DNA of 64,000 nucleotides from assembly GCA_024231905.1 (NCBI GenBank), contig JAAEQC010000142.1:62001-126000 (forward strand), in the 5' to 3' direction. Within the stretch, counting starts at the first letter, position 1; each line of letters starts with the position of its first letter. A program made the position numbers and the translations under genes. Source of the DNA: a bacterium. GTDB taxonomy: Bacteria > Krumholzibacteriota > Krumholzibacteriia > LZORAL124-64-63. Under the pieces are notes generated by a model. That model was given only the letters and a program-made list of their open reading frames with translations. It was not told where the DNA came from and did not search any database. Below, piece by piece: positions 1-8,408 of this stretch.

Positions 1-461
1 CCGTGGTCAGCGACGCAGGCATGCCCTGTGTCTCGGACCCGGGATACACCCTGGTGCGGGCCCTGGGCGAGGCCGATCTGGAGTGGACGGTCATCCCGGG
101 ACCGTCGAGCGTCCTGGCCGCCCTGGTCCTGGCCGGATTTTCCCCTGACCGCTTCCTGTTCGTGGGTTATCCTCCACGGAAGAAGGGCCCGCGGGCGCGC
201 TTCCTCACCGAGGCGCTGGCGGACCGGGCGACGGTGATCCTGCTGGAGTCCTGCCACCGCATCAGCTCCACCCTCGAGATCCTTTCGGAGGTGGCGCCGG
301 AGCGCCGGGTGGCGGTGGTCCGCGAGATCACCAAGCTGCACGAGGAAACCCTGCGCGGCACGCCGGCCGAGGTGCTGGCGCGCATGACGGGAAAACGCCT
401 GAAGGGCGAACTCGTGCTCGTGGTCCAGGGAAGGGCGGACGCCGCAACGGGAGAAGAATGA
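1..461 (+). CDS. rsmI: RsmI, 16S rRNA 2'-O-methyltransferase (3' part, 5' end outside window)
   Basis: C-terminal portion of the SAM-dependent methyltransferase that 2'-O-methylates a cytidine of 16S rRNA in the decoding centre. The visible part begins at the VSDAGMPCVSDPG motif of the tetrapyrrole-methylase fold and continues with the conserved VIPGPSSVLAALVLAGF, the P-R-K-K-G segment and ESCHRISSTL. It ends with KGELVLVV, typical of the family's C terminus. About 152 residues are present, roughly half of a usual RsmI. The reading frame is open at the window edge, so the GTG at base 3 is not the start. The stop overlaps the next start (ATGA), implying co-transcription. Identification is firm; the N terminus is simply not in view. 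Confidence 0.93.
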   Translation, partial: VVSDAGMPCVSDPGYTLVRALGEADLEWTVIPGPSSVLAALVLAGFSPDRFLFVGYPPRKKGPRARFLTEALADRATVILLESCHRISSTLEILSEVAPERRVAVVREITKLHEETLRGTPAEVLARMTGKRLKGELVLVVQGRADAATGEE

Positions 462-1132
462 TGGATCTCACAGAACTCAAGCAGAGTGCCCGCGCGCGCG
501 TGCGGCCGGTGGTGCTGACGCTGGACCGTCTGGGGTTCTCGCCCCTGGGCGTGTCGATCCTGGGCCTGGTGATCACGGCCTTCTCGGGCTGGATCGTGGC
601 CAAGGGCGGCCTCTTCCTCGGCGGTCTGGTCTTCGTCATCGGTTCGGCATTCGACATGTTCGACGGTGACCTGGCCCGCCTGCAGGGCACCGTCTCCAAG
701 CGCGGCGCCTTTCTCGATTCCTGCTTCGACCGCATCGGTGAAGCCTTCCTCTTCACGGGCCTCATCTGGTACTTCGCCAACCTCGACCGCGGGCCGGACA
801 GTCTGGCCCTGGTCCTGGTCATAGCCACGGTGGTGGGCAGCCTCACCACCAGCTACGTCCGGGCCCGGGCCGAGGGTGTGGGGGAGACCTGCTTCGTGGG
901 TCTACTCCAGCGCACCGAACGGGTTATTCTGCTGACGTTCGGCCTGCTCCTGGGCCGTTGGGCCCTGGTGCCCATCCTGGGTTTCCTGGCCGTGGCCACC
1001 CTCGCCACCACCGTCCAGCGCATGGTCCACGTGGCCCGCAAGCTGCCCGGACCCGAGGCGGCGCCGCCCGCCGAGACCCCTGTGCCGTCCGCTGAAACCC
1101 CAGCCAAGGACGAGGGCGAGGACCCGGCGTGA
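458..1132 (+). CDS. CDP-alcohol phosphatidyltransferase family membrane protein
   Basis: An integral membrane enzyme of 224 residues that joins a CDP-linked lipid or alcohol to an alcohol acceptor in phospholipid synthesis. The full family signature is present: D66-x2-D69-G70-x2-A73-R74-x8-G83-x3-D87-x3-D91, the two-metal catalytic site. Several hydrophobic segments follow the usual layout, and the C-terminal 25 residues are a Pro/Glu/Ala-rich cytoplasmic tail. The start overlaps the rsmI stop by four bases and its own stop overlaps the tmk start (GTGA), so it lies in a tight operon. Whether the product is phosphatidylglycerophosphate, phosphatidylinositol phosphate or another lipid cannot be told from these motifs, so I give no gene symbol. 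Confidence 0.88.
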   Translation: MMDLTELKQSARARVRPVVLTLDRLGFSPLGVSILGLVITAFSGWIVAKGGLFLGGLVFVIGSAFDMFDGDLARLQGTVSKRGAFLDSCFDRIGEAFLFTGLIWYFANLDRGPDSLALVLVIATVVGSLTTSYVRARAEGVGETCFVGLLQRTERVILLTFGLLLGRWALVPILGFLAVATLATTVQRMVHVARKLPGPEAAPPAETPVPSAETPAKDEGEDPA

Positions 1133-1791
1133 CCCTCCACGGCGGCCAGGCTCCGGGCCGCGGCCTGCTCATCACCTTCGAGGGCCCCGAGGGCAGCGGC
1201 AAGACCACGCTCATCGGTGGCGTGGCCCGGGCTCTGACCCGTTGCGGGGCCGAGCCCCTGCTCGTGCGCGAGCCCGGCGGCACCGCCCTGGGCGAGCAGA
1301 TCCGGAACATTCTGCTGGATACCGCGTCTGAGGGGATGTGCGCCGAGACGGAGTTGCTGCTCATGGTCGCCAGCCGGGCCCAGCTCATACGCGAGAAGAT
1401 CGGGCCGGCCCTGGAGGCGGGCATGATCATTCTCTGTGACCGGTTCGCCGACGCATCCGTGGCTTACCAGGGATTCGGGCGGGCTCTCGGCGAGAAGACC
1501 GTGCACCAGCTCAACAAGGTGGCTTTGGGTGGGATCGAGCCCGACCTGACGCTGCTCTGCCTGCTGGATCCGGCGGTGGGCCGGGAGCGCCTCGAGCAAA
1601 GAGCGACCGACCGTCTCGACCGGGAATCCGTGGCCTTCCACGACCGGGTCTACGAGGGCTACCAGGCCATGGCCAGATCGGGCGACCTGCGCTTCCGGGT
1701 CATCGACGCGACGGCGACTCCCGACGCCATGCTCGCCGCCACTCTCGATCAGTTGCGGCGGCTGGAACACGGATTGCTTAAATACCTATAG
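1129..1791 (+). CDS. tmk: Thymidylate kinase
   Basis: Phosphorylates dTMP to dTDP for DNA synthesis. The P-loop is at residues 19-27 (GPEGSGKTT), followed by the REPGGT substrate motif at 47-52 and the DRFADASVAYQGFGR segment that binds the nucleotide. At 220 residues it has normal length for the family. Translation starts at GTG, overlapping the upstream stop in a GTGA arrangement, so expression is probably coupled to the phosphatidyltransferase. The reading frame ends 76 bases before the protease gene, which has its own Shine-Dalgarno-like GAAGGA. Identification is secure. Confidence 0.95.
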   Translation: MTLHGGQAPGRGLLITFEGPEGSGKTTLIGGVARALTRCGAEPLLVREPGGTALGEQIRNILLDTASEGMCAETELLLMVASRAQLIREKIGPALEAGMIILCDRFADASVAYQGFGRALGEKTVHQLNKVALGGIEPDLTLLCLLDPAVGRERLEQRATDRLDRESVAFHDRVYEGYQAMARSGDLRFRVIDATATPDAMLAATLDQLRRLEHGLLKYL

Positions 1792-1867
1792 GGAGAGGCT
1801 GGGACGCCGACTCCTTGACGACCGGGGCCCCACAGGCCCCGGCGCGGGCTTTTCCGAAGGACGGACC

Positions 1868-3610
1868 ATGTTCAACATCAACAACGACCTACGGTGGGGA
1901 AGCCTGCGGCCGCGGCCGCGCACCCTGCTGCTGCTGGTGCTGCTGGTGGCCGTGGCGGCCACGGTGACCGTCGTGCGCGCCACGGACGAAGAGCAGGAGC
2001 GGCGTCGCGAAAAGCTCGAAAATCTCAAGATTCTCAGCGAGGCCTACGACCGGATCCTGGAATATTACGTGGACGAGAAGGCCCCCGACGAGGTCATGAA
2101 GGCGGCGCTCAAGGGTATGCTCGACGAGTTGGATGCGCACTCCAACTATCTGCCGCCGGTGAACTACGAAGATCTGGTCATGTCCACCGAGGGCGAGTTC
2201 GGCGGCCTGGGCATCACCATCAACATTCGCGACCACTTCCCCACCGTGGTCTCGCCCATCGAGGGCACACCCGCCTACTACATGGGCATCCAGGGCGGCG
2301 ACCAGATCACCGAGATCGAGGGCGAGTCCACCTACGACTTCGCCAGCCGCGATGCGGTCAAGCTGCTGCGCGGTCCGCGCGGGTCCAAGGTGAACATCAC
2401 GATCCAGCGCCCGGGGAACGACGAGCCCATGCCCCTGACCATCACGCGCGACATCATCAAGATCGAGAGCGTGCCCTACGCCTTCATGATGGGCGACGTC
2501 GGCTACATCCGCGTCCAGAACTTCGCGCGCACCACCGCCTCGGAGCTGAAGGAGAAACTGGACGGTCTGGAGGACCAGGGCATGCGCGGTCTGATCCTCG
2601 ACCTGCGCTTCAACCCGGGCGGGCTCCTGACCGCGGCCGAGGCCGTGTCCGAACTCTTCCTAGAGCGCGACAAGATGATCGTCTTCACCCGCGGCCGGTT
2701 GCCCGAGCACAACATAAGCTACCGCAGCCGTGCCCGGGGCCGGATCTACGACCAGGTCCCCATGATCGTCATGGTCAACAACTCGTCGGCTTCGGCCAGC
2801 GAGATCGTCTCGGCGGCCATCCAGGACCACGACGCAGGCCTGGTGGTTGGCAAGACCTCCTTCGGCAAGGGCTCGGTGCAGACGGTCTTCCGGCTGGACC
2901 AGGACGAGGCCCTGAAGCTGACCACGGCGCGCTACTTCACGCCGTCGGGCCGCTCGATCCACCGGGAGAATCCGGATGAAGACGCCGAGGAACAGGCCGC
3001 GAGCGCCAACGATAGGCCTGCCGACCATCCGGATCTGGAGGAGTCTCCCGAGGAGCGGGAAGTGCCCCGCTTCGAGAAGGAGAAGTACTACACCGACAGC
3101 GGCCGCGTGGTGTACGGCGGCGGCGGGGTCACGCCGGACATCGAAATCGACCAGGACTTCCTGACCGACTTCGAGGTGGCCGTGGAACGCGACGGAGCCC
3201 TCTTCTCCTTCGCCGTGGACTACGCCTCCCGTCACGAGGGACTGGGCCCGGACTTCACCGCGGACGACGCGATCGTCGCCGAGTTCGACGCCTTCCTGGC
3301 CGCCCGCGAGAACATCGACGAGTACCTGGCGGACTACGAACTGGCCATGAGCGATTCCCTGCTCACGGCCAACCGGGACTTCTTGGAGCGAGGCATCCGC
3401 CGCGAGATGGCCCGGCGTGTGGTCGGCCCCGAGGCTGCCTACCGCGTGGCCATCGAGGCCGACACCCAGCTCCACGAGGCGCTGGCGCTGTTCGAGAAGG
3501 CGGAGAACCTGGCCGAACTGCTGGAACTGGCCGAGCGCTGGAACGAGGAGCAGATGCGGCAGTTGGCGGTGGAGGACCAGGCTGTGGAAGAGGAGACGGT
3601 CACCAACTGA
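1868..3610 (+). CDS. ctpA: Carboxyl-terminal processing protease (S41 family, CtpA/Prc type)
   Basis: A periplasmic serine protease that trims C termini of exported proteins. Residues about 15-37 form an N-terminal signal anchor, a PDZ domain lies near residues 95-190, and the peptidase core follows. The Ser-Lys dyad is visible as S309 in NSSASASEI and K334 in GKTSFGKGSVQ, with the 25-residue spacing typical of the family. After a charged, low-complexity insert (about 370-400) there is a further C-terminal helical region to residue 580, longer than in minimal CtpA proteins. The gene is preceded by GAAGGA and closed by the perfect hairpin at 3638-3669. It is last in the rsmI-tmk gene string but may have its own promoter in the 76-base gap. 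Confidence 0.93.
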   Translation: MFNINNDLRWGSLRPRPRTLLLLVLLVAVAATVTVVRATDEEQERRREKLENLKILSEAYDRILEYYVDEKAPDEVMKAALKGMLDELDAHSNYLPPVNYEDLVMSTEGEFGGLGITINIRDHFPTVVSPIEGTPAYYMGIQGGDQITEIEGESTYDFASRDAVKLLRGPRGSKVNITIQRPGNDEPMPLTITRDIIKIESVPYAFMMGDVGYIRVQNFARTTASELKEKLDGLEDQGMRGLILDLRFNPGGLLTAAEAVSELFLERDKMIVFTRGRLPEHNISYRSRARGRIYDQVPMIVMVNNSSASASEIVSAAIQDHDAGLVVGKTSFGKGSVQTVFRLDQDEALKLTTARYFTPSGRSIHRENPDEDAEEQAASANDRPADHPDLEESPEEREVPRFEKEKYYTDSGRVVYGGGGVTPDIEIDQDFLTDFEVAVERDGALFSFAVDYASRHEGLGPDFTADDAIVAEFDAFLAARENIDEYLADYELAMSDSLLTANRDFLERGIRREMARRVVGPEAAYRVAIEADTQLHEALALFEKAENLAELLELAERWNEEQMRQLAVEDQAVEEETVTN

Positions 3611-3637
3611 CCAGTCCGTCGATCTCCGTTTGGAAAC

Positions 3638-3669
3638 GAAAGGGCCCGCCATATTCGGCGGGCCCTTTC
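3638..3669. terminator. Strong bidirectional intrinsic terminator between convergent genes
   Basis: A perfect 13-base-pair stem (3638-3650 with 3657-3669) and a 6-base loop (ATATTC). The stem has a G+C-rich core flanked by A/T at its base, giving an A run on one side and a T run on the other, so it can act on both strands. It sits between the protease gene and the convergent paraslipin gene. Confidence 0.9.
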
Positions 3670-3691
3670 TTTGTGCCGGCTGTGATCCGGA

Positions 3692-4606
3692 TCAGGTCGT
3701 CTCGTCGATGAGCTTCTTCGCCGCCGCCACCATGCCCCCCACATCGCTCAGGTTCGAGGGGATGATCAGCGTGTTCCCCTCCTTGGCCAGGTTGCCGAAC
3801 TCCTTGATGTACTGCTCGGCCACTCGCAGGTTCACGGCGTCGCCGCCTCCGGGTTCGTTGATGGCCAGGGCGATCTCGCGGATGCCCTGGGCCGTGGCCG
3901 TGGCCACCAGTTCGATCTCCCGCGCCCGGCCCTCGGCCTCGTTGATGCACTTCTGCTTCTCGCCCTCGGACTCGGCGATGGCTTCCTGCCGCGTGCCCTC
4001 GGCCACGTTGATCGTGGCCTGGCGCACGCCCTCGGACTCGAAGATGGCGGCGCGCTTCTCGCGCTCGGCGCGCATCTGCTTCTCCAGGGCGTCCTTCACC
4101 GACGCGGGCGGTTCGATGTTCTTGATCTCGTAGCGAGTGATCTTCACACCCCAGGGGTCGGAGGCCTTGTCCACGGCCTGGATGATGGAGCCGTTGATGG
4201 CTTCCCGCTCCTCGAAGGTCTTGTCCAGCTCCAGCTTGCCGATCTCCGAACGCATGGTCGTCTGGGCCAGCTGGATTGAGGCGAACATGTAGTTCTCGAT
4301 GCCGTAGCTCGCCTTGACCGGATCGATGACCTGCAGGTAGAGCACGCCGTCTACTTCGACGGCAATGTTGTCGCGGGTGATGCAGGTCTGGGCGGGGACG
4401 TCCACCGCCACCTCCTTGAGCGAGTGCTTGTAGGCCACCCGGTCCAGGAAGGGGGTCAGGATGTGGAAGCCCGCGTTCAGAGTGCGTGAGTACTTGCCCA
4501 GGCGCTCCACGAGATAGGCACTCTTCTGGGGTACGATGCGCGCCGTGTTCAGCAGCGTGATGATGACCAGGACGACGATTCCCGCCGCGATGATGGTTCC
4601 TGTCAT
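3692..4606 (-). CDS. Paraslipin-type SPFH/Band 7 membrane protein (QmcA-like)
   Basis: A 304-residue stomatin-like protein that forms membrane-anchored oligomers and is usually linked to membrane organisation and protease control. A single N-terminal transmembrane segment (about residues 3-22) is followed by the Band 7 core, including VERLGKYSRTLNAGFH and the conserved EREAINGSII region. Next comes an alanine/glutamate-rich coiled coil (about 195-255) with E-x-E-G repeats. The start at 4606 is preceded by GGAGGG. The NfeD-like gene lies immediately upstream, nine bases away; paraslipin-NfeD pairing is a well-known arrangement in which NfeD binds the SPFH protein. The exact cellular role is not known from sequence. 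Confidence 0.93.
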   Translation of the reverse strand: MTGTIIAAGIVVLVIITLLNTARIVPQKSAYLVERLGKYSRTLNAGFHILTPFLDRVAYKHSLKEVAVDVPAQTCITRDNIAVEVDGVLYLQVIDPVKASYGIENYMFASIQLAQTTMRSEIGKLELDKTFEEREAINGSIIQAVDKASDPWGVKITRYEIKNIEPPASVKDALEKQMRAEREKRAAIFESEGVRQATINVAEGTRQEAIAESEGEKQKCINEAEGRAREIELVATATAQGIREIALAINEPGGGDAVNLRVAEQYIKEFGNLAKEGNTLIIPSNLSDVGGMVAAAKKLIDETT

Positions 4607-4615
4607 GATTCCCTC

Positions 4616-5065
4616 CTATTCCGGCTTCACGATCAGGGTGATGCCGTCGGTCTCCACGACCAACGCCCGCGCACCGGCGGGGATGGTCTCGTCACTGCGG
4701 GCGTTCCAGGCAGCGCCCTTGAATTCCACGCGGCCCTCGTCCGAGCCGGGTGCGATGTCGGCGGTGACCGTGACCACTGCGCCGGCGTCGCTGTCGATGT
4801 TGGCGGTGGGGTCCTGGTCGTCGCTCACGTGGCCGGTCAGACGGGCCCGCAGCCAGCGGCGCAGGACCGCCAGCAACACCACCGAGCTGATGCCTGCGGT
4901 GAGCAACTGGGACGTGAGGCCGTCGGTCAGGCCGATCCAGGTGGTCAATGCCGCGACCCAGGCGCCGAGCCCGAAGAAGACGATGATCACACCGGGGGCG
5001 GCGAACTCGAGCAGCAACAGGACCAGGCCAGCCAGGAACCAGATGAGGACGGGGTTGATGTTCAT
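4616..5065 (-). CDS. Short NfeD family membrane protein
   Basis: 149 residues: two to three hydrophobic helices in the first half (starting MNINPVLIWFLAGLVLLLLE) and a C-terminal OB-fold typical of NfeD1b/YbbK proteins, ending in the usual LVVETDGITLIV strand pair. I chose the start at 5065 rather than the longer frame to 5110 because AAGGAGG lies directly upstream and the family begins at the first hydrophobic helix. The serine-protease domain of long NfeD proteins is absent. It is cotranscribed with the downstream paraslipin gene, its expected partner. Confidence 0.9.
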   Translation of the reverse strand: MNINPVLIWFLAGLVLLLLEFAAPGVIIVFFGLGAWVAALTTWIGLTDGLTSQLLTAGISSVVLLAVLRRWLRARLTGHVSDDQDPTANIDSDAGAVVTVTADIAPGSDEGRVEFKGAAWNARSDETIPAGARALVVETDGITLIVKPE

Positions 5066-5202
5066 GGGGCCTCCTTGGCTGGCGACGTTGAAACGCGATC
5101 GCCACCGCATCTAACCAGTGGGGAAGGAGGATATTCAACTGGAAATACTGAGACGGCGGCGCCGGCCCGCCTGGGACCGGCGCCGCAAAGGGGAGTGGAT
5201 CG

Positions 5203-5547
5203 TCAACCCACGAGGTTGAGTTTGTGCATGACCTCTTCGAGGAGGTAGCCGTCGTCGTTGGCCAGGCTGACGAACTTGAAGCCCGCCTTGTAGTACTGCG
5301 GGTTCGTGTCGGGACCGGACCACATGACCTCGGCGCGGACATCCACGTCGGAACGGTAGTGCACCATCACCGGCAAGTTGATGCGGAGCTCGAAGATGTC
5401 GCCCAGATTGAAGCCCGTGCTGCTGACGAGCATCATGCCGTCGGCGGTGATGTCGACGACGCGTCCTATGACCTGACCCGTGGCGTGATCCACGGCCTTG
5501 ACCAGGTGGGGGGTGTTCTTGCGCGGTCGCTGTCGATTCTTGTACAT
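5203..5547 (-). CDS. PilZ-domain protein
   Basis: A soluble 114-residue single-domain protein. The N terminus holds a basic cluster (KNRQRPRKN), and the strand region VVDITADGMMLVSS corresponds to the D/N-x-S-x-x-G element of PilZ domains, here with the serine replaced by alanine. Binding of cyclic-di-GMP is therefore plausible but not assured. I start it at 5547, where GAAAGGAAC precedes the ATG; the longer frame to 5640 would run into the promoter region of the divergent arginine deiminase gene. It lies 137 bases upstream of the nfeD start and could belong to the same transcript. Confidence 0.75.
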   Translation of the reverse strand: MYKNRQRPRKNTPHLVKAVDHATGQVIGRVVDITADGMMLVSSTGFNLGDIFELRINLPVMVHYRSDVDVRAEVMWSGPDTNPQYYKAGFKFVSLANDDGYLLEEVMHKLNLVG

Positions 5548-5699
5548 GACGTTCCTTTCAAGGACGGGTCCACCCGATTGATCGACACGGGGGCGCGAAA
5601 CTTGAGCGGGAACCGGGGTTGCCGGGCTCGATCGCCACACCTATCATCGGCCCACGGCCGGAATGCCCGCGGGGGGCGCCGCAGCCGCGGGAGTATTCC

Positions 5700-6974
5700 A
5701 TGAAAGCCAATGCTGACAACGGGTTCGACGTGCAAGTTACCTCTGAGATCGGGCGCTTGACGGGGGTCGTCATGCACGACCCGGGACCCGAGGTCGCCAA
5801 CATGACCCCGGAAACAGCCGAACGCGCCCTCTACAGCGACATCCTGAACCCGGCCGTGGCCAGCGAGGAATACGCCCAGCTGCGCGGTGTGCTCAAGCGC
5901 CGGGCGCAGGTATTCCAGGTGAAGGATCTGCTGGAGGACATCCTGAGCAACGACCGGGTGCGGACGGGCCTCGTCCGCCGGGTCTGCCGGGCCGAGGAGG
6001 CGGACGACCTGGCCGAGGATCTGTCGGCCCTGCCGCCGAAGGAGTTGTCGCGGCTGCTCATCGAGGGCGTACCCCTGCGCAAGGACAACCTCTCCCGCTT
6101 CCTGAGCCGGGACCGCTACTCCCTGCCCCCCCTGCACAATTTCTTCTTCACCCGCGACGCCGCCGTGGTCGTGGAGGACCGGGTGCTCATCGCCCGCATG
6201 GCCAACCGGGTTCGTGGTCGTGAGTCGCGGATCATGGAGGCGGTCTTCGATTTCCATCCGCTGCTGGGCTCGGCCACCGTCAACCCGGAGCGGCTCGGCG
6301 GGGGCGGTCCACAGGTGACCATCGAGGGCGGCGACCTGCTGGTGGCCTCGCCGGAGGTGCTGCTGGTGGGCATCGGCGCCCGCACCACCGCCCGGGCCGT
6401 GGACTTCCTCATCGAGCGCTTCAAGCAGCAGGGTCGCGCCCGGCACATGCTGGTGCAGGAGCTGCCGCGGACTCCCGAGTCCTTCATCCACCTGGACATG
6501 GTCTTCACCTTCCTGGACCGGGACCTGTGCATGGTCTACGAGCCGGTCATCAACCAGACCCATCGCTACGACACGGTCCACATCGCCATCGACGAGGGCG
6601 GCCGGGTGGAGATCCGCGAGGAGGACAATCTCCTGACCGGCCTGGCCCGCCTGGGCCACGAGGTGGAACCCCTGTTCTGCGGGGGACGGTCCGACCGCTG
6701 GCTGCAGGAGCGTGAACAATGGCACAGCGGGGCGAACTTCTTCGCCATGGCGCCGGGCCAGGTACTGGGTTACGGGCGGAACGAGCACACGGTGGAGGAA
6801 CTGGCCGGTGCCGGTTTCGCCGTAGTGCCGGCCCGGGACGTGATTTCCGGCGCCGCGGATCTCGACACCCTGGGGCGTTGCGTCGTCACCATCGACGGGT
6901 CGGAACTGGCCCGGGGCGGCGGCGGGTGCCGGTGCATGACCATGCCCGTGGGGAGGGAGCCGGTCGACGGTTGA
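5700..6974 (+). CDS. arcA: Arginine deiminase
   Basis: Hydrolyses arginine to citrulline and ammonia. Length is 424 residues. Active-site elements are visible in order: NFFFTRD and EGGD with substrate-binding acids, ESFIHLDMVFT with the catalytic histidine, and the C-terminal GGGGCRCMTMP loop, whose second cysteine (C412) aligns with the nucleophile. A second cysteine two residues earlier (C410) is unusual, because that position is commonly proline or another small residue. The start at 5700 follows GGGAG; the frame stays open upstream to 5619 but without a ribosome site. No ornithine carbamoyltransferase, carbamate kinase or antiporter gene is adjacent, so it is not in a classical arc operon here. 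Confidence 0.93.
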   Translation: MKANADNGFDVQVTSEIGRLTGVVMHDPGPEVANMTPETAERALYSDILNPAVASEEYAQLRGVLKRRAQVFQVKDLLEDILSNDRVRTGLVRRVCRAEEADDLAEDLSALPPKELSRLLIEGVPLRKDNLSRFLSRDRYSLPPLHNFFFTRDAAVVVEDRVLIARMANRVRGRESRIMEAVFDFHPLLGSATVNPERLGGGGPQVTIEGGDLLVASPEVLLVGIGARTTARAVDFLIERFKQQGRARHMLVQELPRTPESFIHLDMVFTFLDRDLCMVYEPVINQTHRYDTVHIAIDEGGRVEIREEDNLLTGLARLGHEVEPLFCGGRSDRWLQEREQWHSGANFFAMAPGQVLGYGRNEHTVEELAGAGFAVVPARDVISGAADLDTLGRCVVTIDGSELARGGGGCRCMTMPVGREPVDG

Positions 6975-7063
6975 CGTCGAGTCCATGGATGCCCCTGCCG
7001 AATCCGCCGGGTGGCCGTATTCCGCGGCAGCCTCGGCCAGGTTTGTCGTTGTGGCGCTTTTTA

Positions 7064-7086
7064 GGTCATATTGTCGGTCATATTTG
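7064..7086 (+). repeat. Short direct repeat GGTCATATT(T)G upstream of secreted protein gene
   Basis: Two copies, 7064-7073 and 7076-7086, about 12 bases apart in an A+T-rich patch between arcA and the gene at 7190. A TATCAT hexamer at 7099-7104 could be a -10 element. The repeat could be an operator, but this is only a pattern observation. Confidence 0.35.
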
Positions 7087-7189
7087 TTGAGTTTGCTCTA
7101 TCATTGAGTTAGTCTCTCCTGGATCGTTTCGGGGGAAGCGATTACCGCATTTCTCGACTGCCTCGTCGATTCCAGGGGGGGACATACTC

Positions 7190-7903
7190 ATGCGCATCTT
7201 GATCACGATTCTGGCCTGTCTGATCCTGGCCGTCTCCGCCAGCGGAGTGGACCGTCCGGTCGAAGAGGTTCCTTTGACCGAGGTGGCTCAACCCACGCTG
7301 GCGCCGGTCGGAGTCTGCGTCTTCGGCAACGATGCCATTCTGACCTTTGCCATCGGCGACTGGATGCAGGGCAACGAGTCCTACGCCATCCTGTTCGACG
7401 CCGACCGGCCGGAATGCGGTTGCGCCGCGGGTTTCCAGGTGGAAGCGGTCCATATGCACATCAACTTCGGTCCCGAGGATGTGCCCGTGTTCCTGGAGGC
7501 GTCGGCTTCGTTCATGGAGACGACGCTCAACGAGTCGACCGGCTGCATGCAGCCCGGCGCGGAAATCTACAGGTCGCCGGTGCGTTCATTCAACATCGTG
7601 AACCCCGGCCTTTACGACATCTCCGTTCCCGTGGACCTCGAGTCGTGTCCCTGCGCCAAGTTCGGCTTCGAGTACGCGGTGGGCATGAACATCCTCACGC
7701 GGTTCGAGTCCTTCCCCGACGTGGTCACGGGCCGGACGGCGCCCATGAGTTGCTCGAGCTACACCACCGCGCCCGGCTATTGGTATGACCTCTCCAGGTA
7801 CGGTCTCGCCGATCCCAAGATCTTCGCAGACATCGTGTGCTGCAGCCCGGCCGTCCCCGATGACGACAGGTCCTGGGGTTCGTTGAAGTCGCTGTACCGC
7901 TGA
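7190..7903 (+). CDS. Secreted Cys-rich protein of unknown function with C-terminal LYR-type motif
   Basis: 237 residues with a clear N-terminal signal peptide (MRILITILACLILAVSASG). I do not recognise a known domain. The mature part is mostly predicted beta strand with about nine cysteines, including ECGC, CPC and a CC pair, suggesting a disulfide-stabilised exported domain. The last residues are SWGSLKSLYR, nearly the same as SWSSVKALYR at the end of the otherwise unrelated secreted protein encoded at 36562. The gene stands alone between an A+T-rich upstream region with a direct repeat and a perfect terminator at 7930-7959. It may be a surface or extracellular protein; function unknown. Confidence 0.8.
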   Translation: MRILITILACLILAVSASGVDRPVEEVPLTEVAQPTLAPVGVCVFGNDAILTFAIGDWMQGNESYAILFDADRPECGCAAGFQVEAVHMHINFGPEDVPVFLEASASFMETTLNESTGCMQPGAEIYRSPVRSFNIVNPGLYDISVPVDLESCPCAKFGFEYAVGMNILTRFESFPDVVTGRTAPMSCSSYTTAPGYWYDLSRYGLADPKIFADIVCCSPAVPDDDRSWGSLKSLYR

Positions 7904-7929
7904 TTCGGAATGTCTTGTCGAGTCCTTTC

Positions 7930-7959
7930 GATGGGACCCGGATTCGCCCGGGTCCCATC
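7930..7959 (+). terminator. Intrinsic terminator after the secreted protein gene
   Basis: Perfect 12-base-pair stem (7930-7941 with 7948-7959), 6-base loop (ATTCGC), followed by TCTTT. It starts 26 bases after the stop codon at 7903. Confidence 0.85.
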
Positions 7960-8293
7960 TCTTTCCGGCTGCATAGTTGATCGGCGGCGAGTAGAACTGA
8001 CATCCATGGGTTGGTTGCCGCCCGCGAGTCGGCCGTCCGGAGTTGCCTCGGTCTGTTGCCGCGGGTCTGCGCGGAGCTGCCGTATTGCGACAACGATGAT
8101 CCTCTTGCCTCTATTGCCACCTGATGTACCGACGCCTATCCCTCCTCGGCGACAGCCACCTTGTCCGCCCTGACGAACCATTTCCGTTCACGCTTGGGCG
8201 AAACGGTGGCCGGCAAGTCATTCCGAACAAGATCTACATATGGCAGACTACCACCACCTGAGGGTGTCTTGGCGGCCTATATGAAGAAAACCT
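7960..8293. other. Intergenic stretch without a convincing gene
   Basis: About 330 bases between the terminator and the chemoreceptor promoter region. Open frames here (for example 7910-8173 on plus) lack ribosome sites and have no recognisable family or gene-like composition. G+C content falls towards the right end. I see no RNA gene or repeat in it. Confidence 0.5.
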
Positions 8294-8319
8294 TAAGGTC
8301 GCTTTTAAACTATCGATAA
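8294..8319 (+). promoter_or_regulatory. Possible sigma-28 (FliA) type promoter for the chemoreceptor gene
   Basis: TAAGGTCG at 8294-8301 and ATCGATAA at 8312-8319 are separated by 10 bases. This resembles the flagellar-sigma pattern TAAAGTTT-N11-GCCGATAA, though the spacing is one base short and several positions differ. A chemoreceptor is a typical member of that regulon. Confidence 0.4.
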
Positions 8320-8408
8320 CAAATCGAGAATGGATGCACATTCGATTGCTCCGAGTTTCGCGGGGGAAATCTGCATCTGCCAACACCCTGGGTAAGAGGG
8401 AGCAGAAA

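Noticed and set aside
7910-8173. 87-codon frame after the first secreted protein gene
   Set aside because: Spans the terminator and has no ribosome site or recognisable domain.
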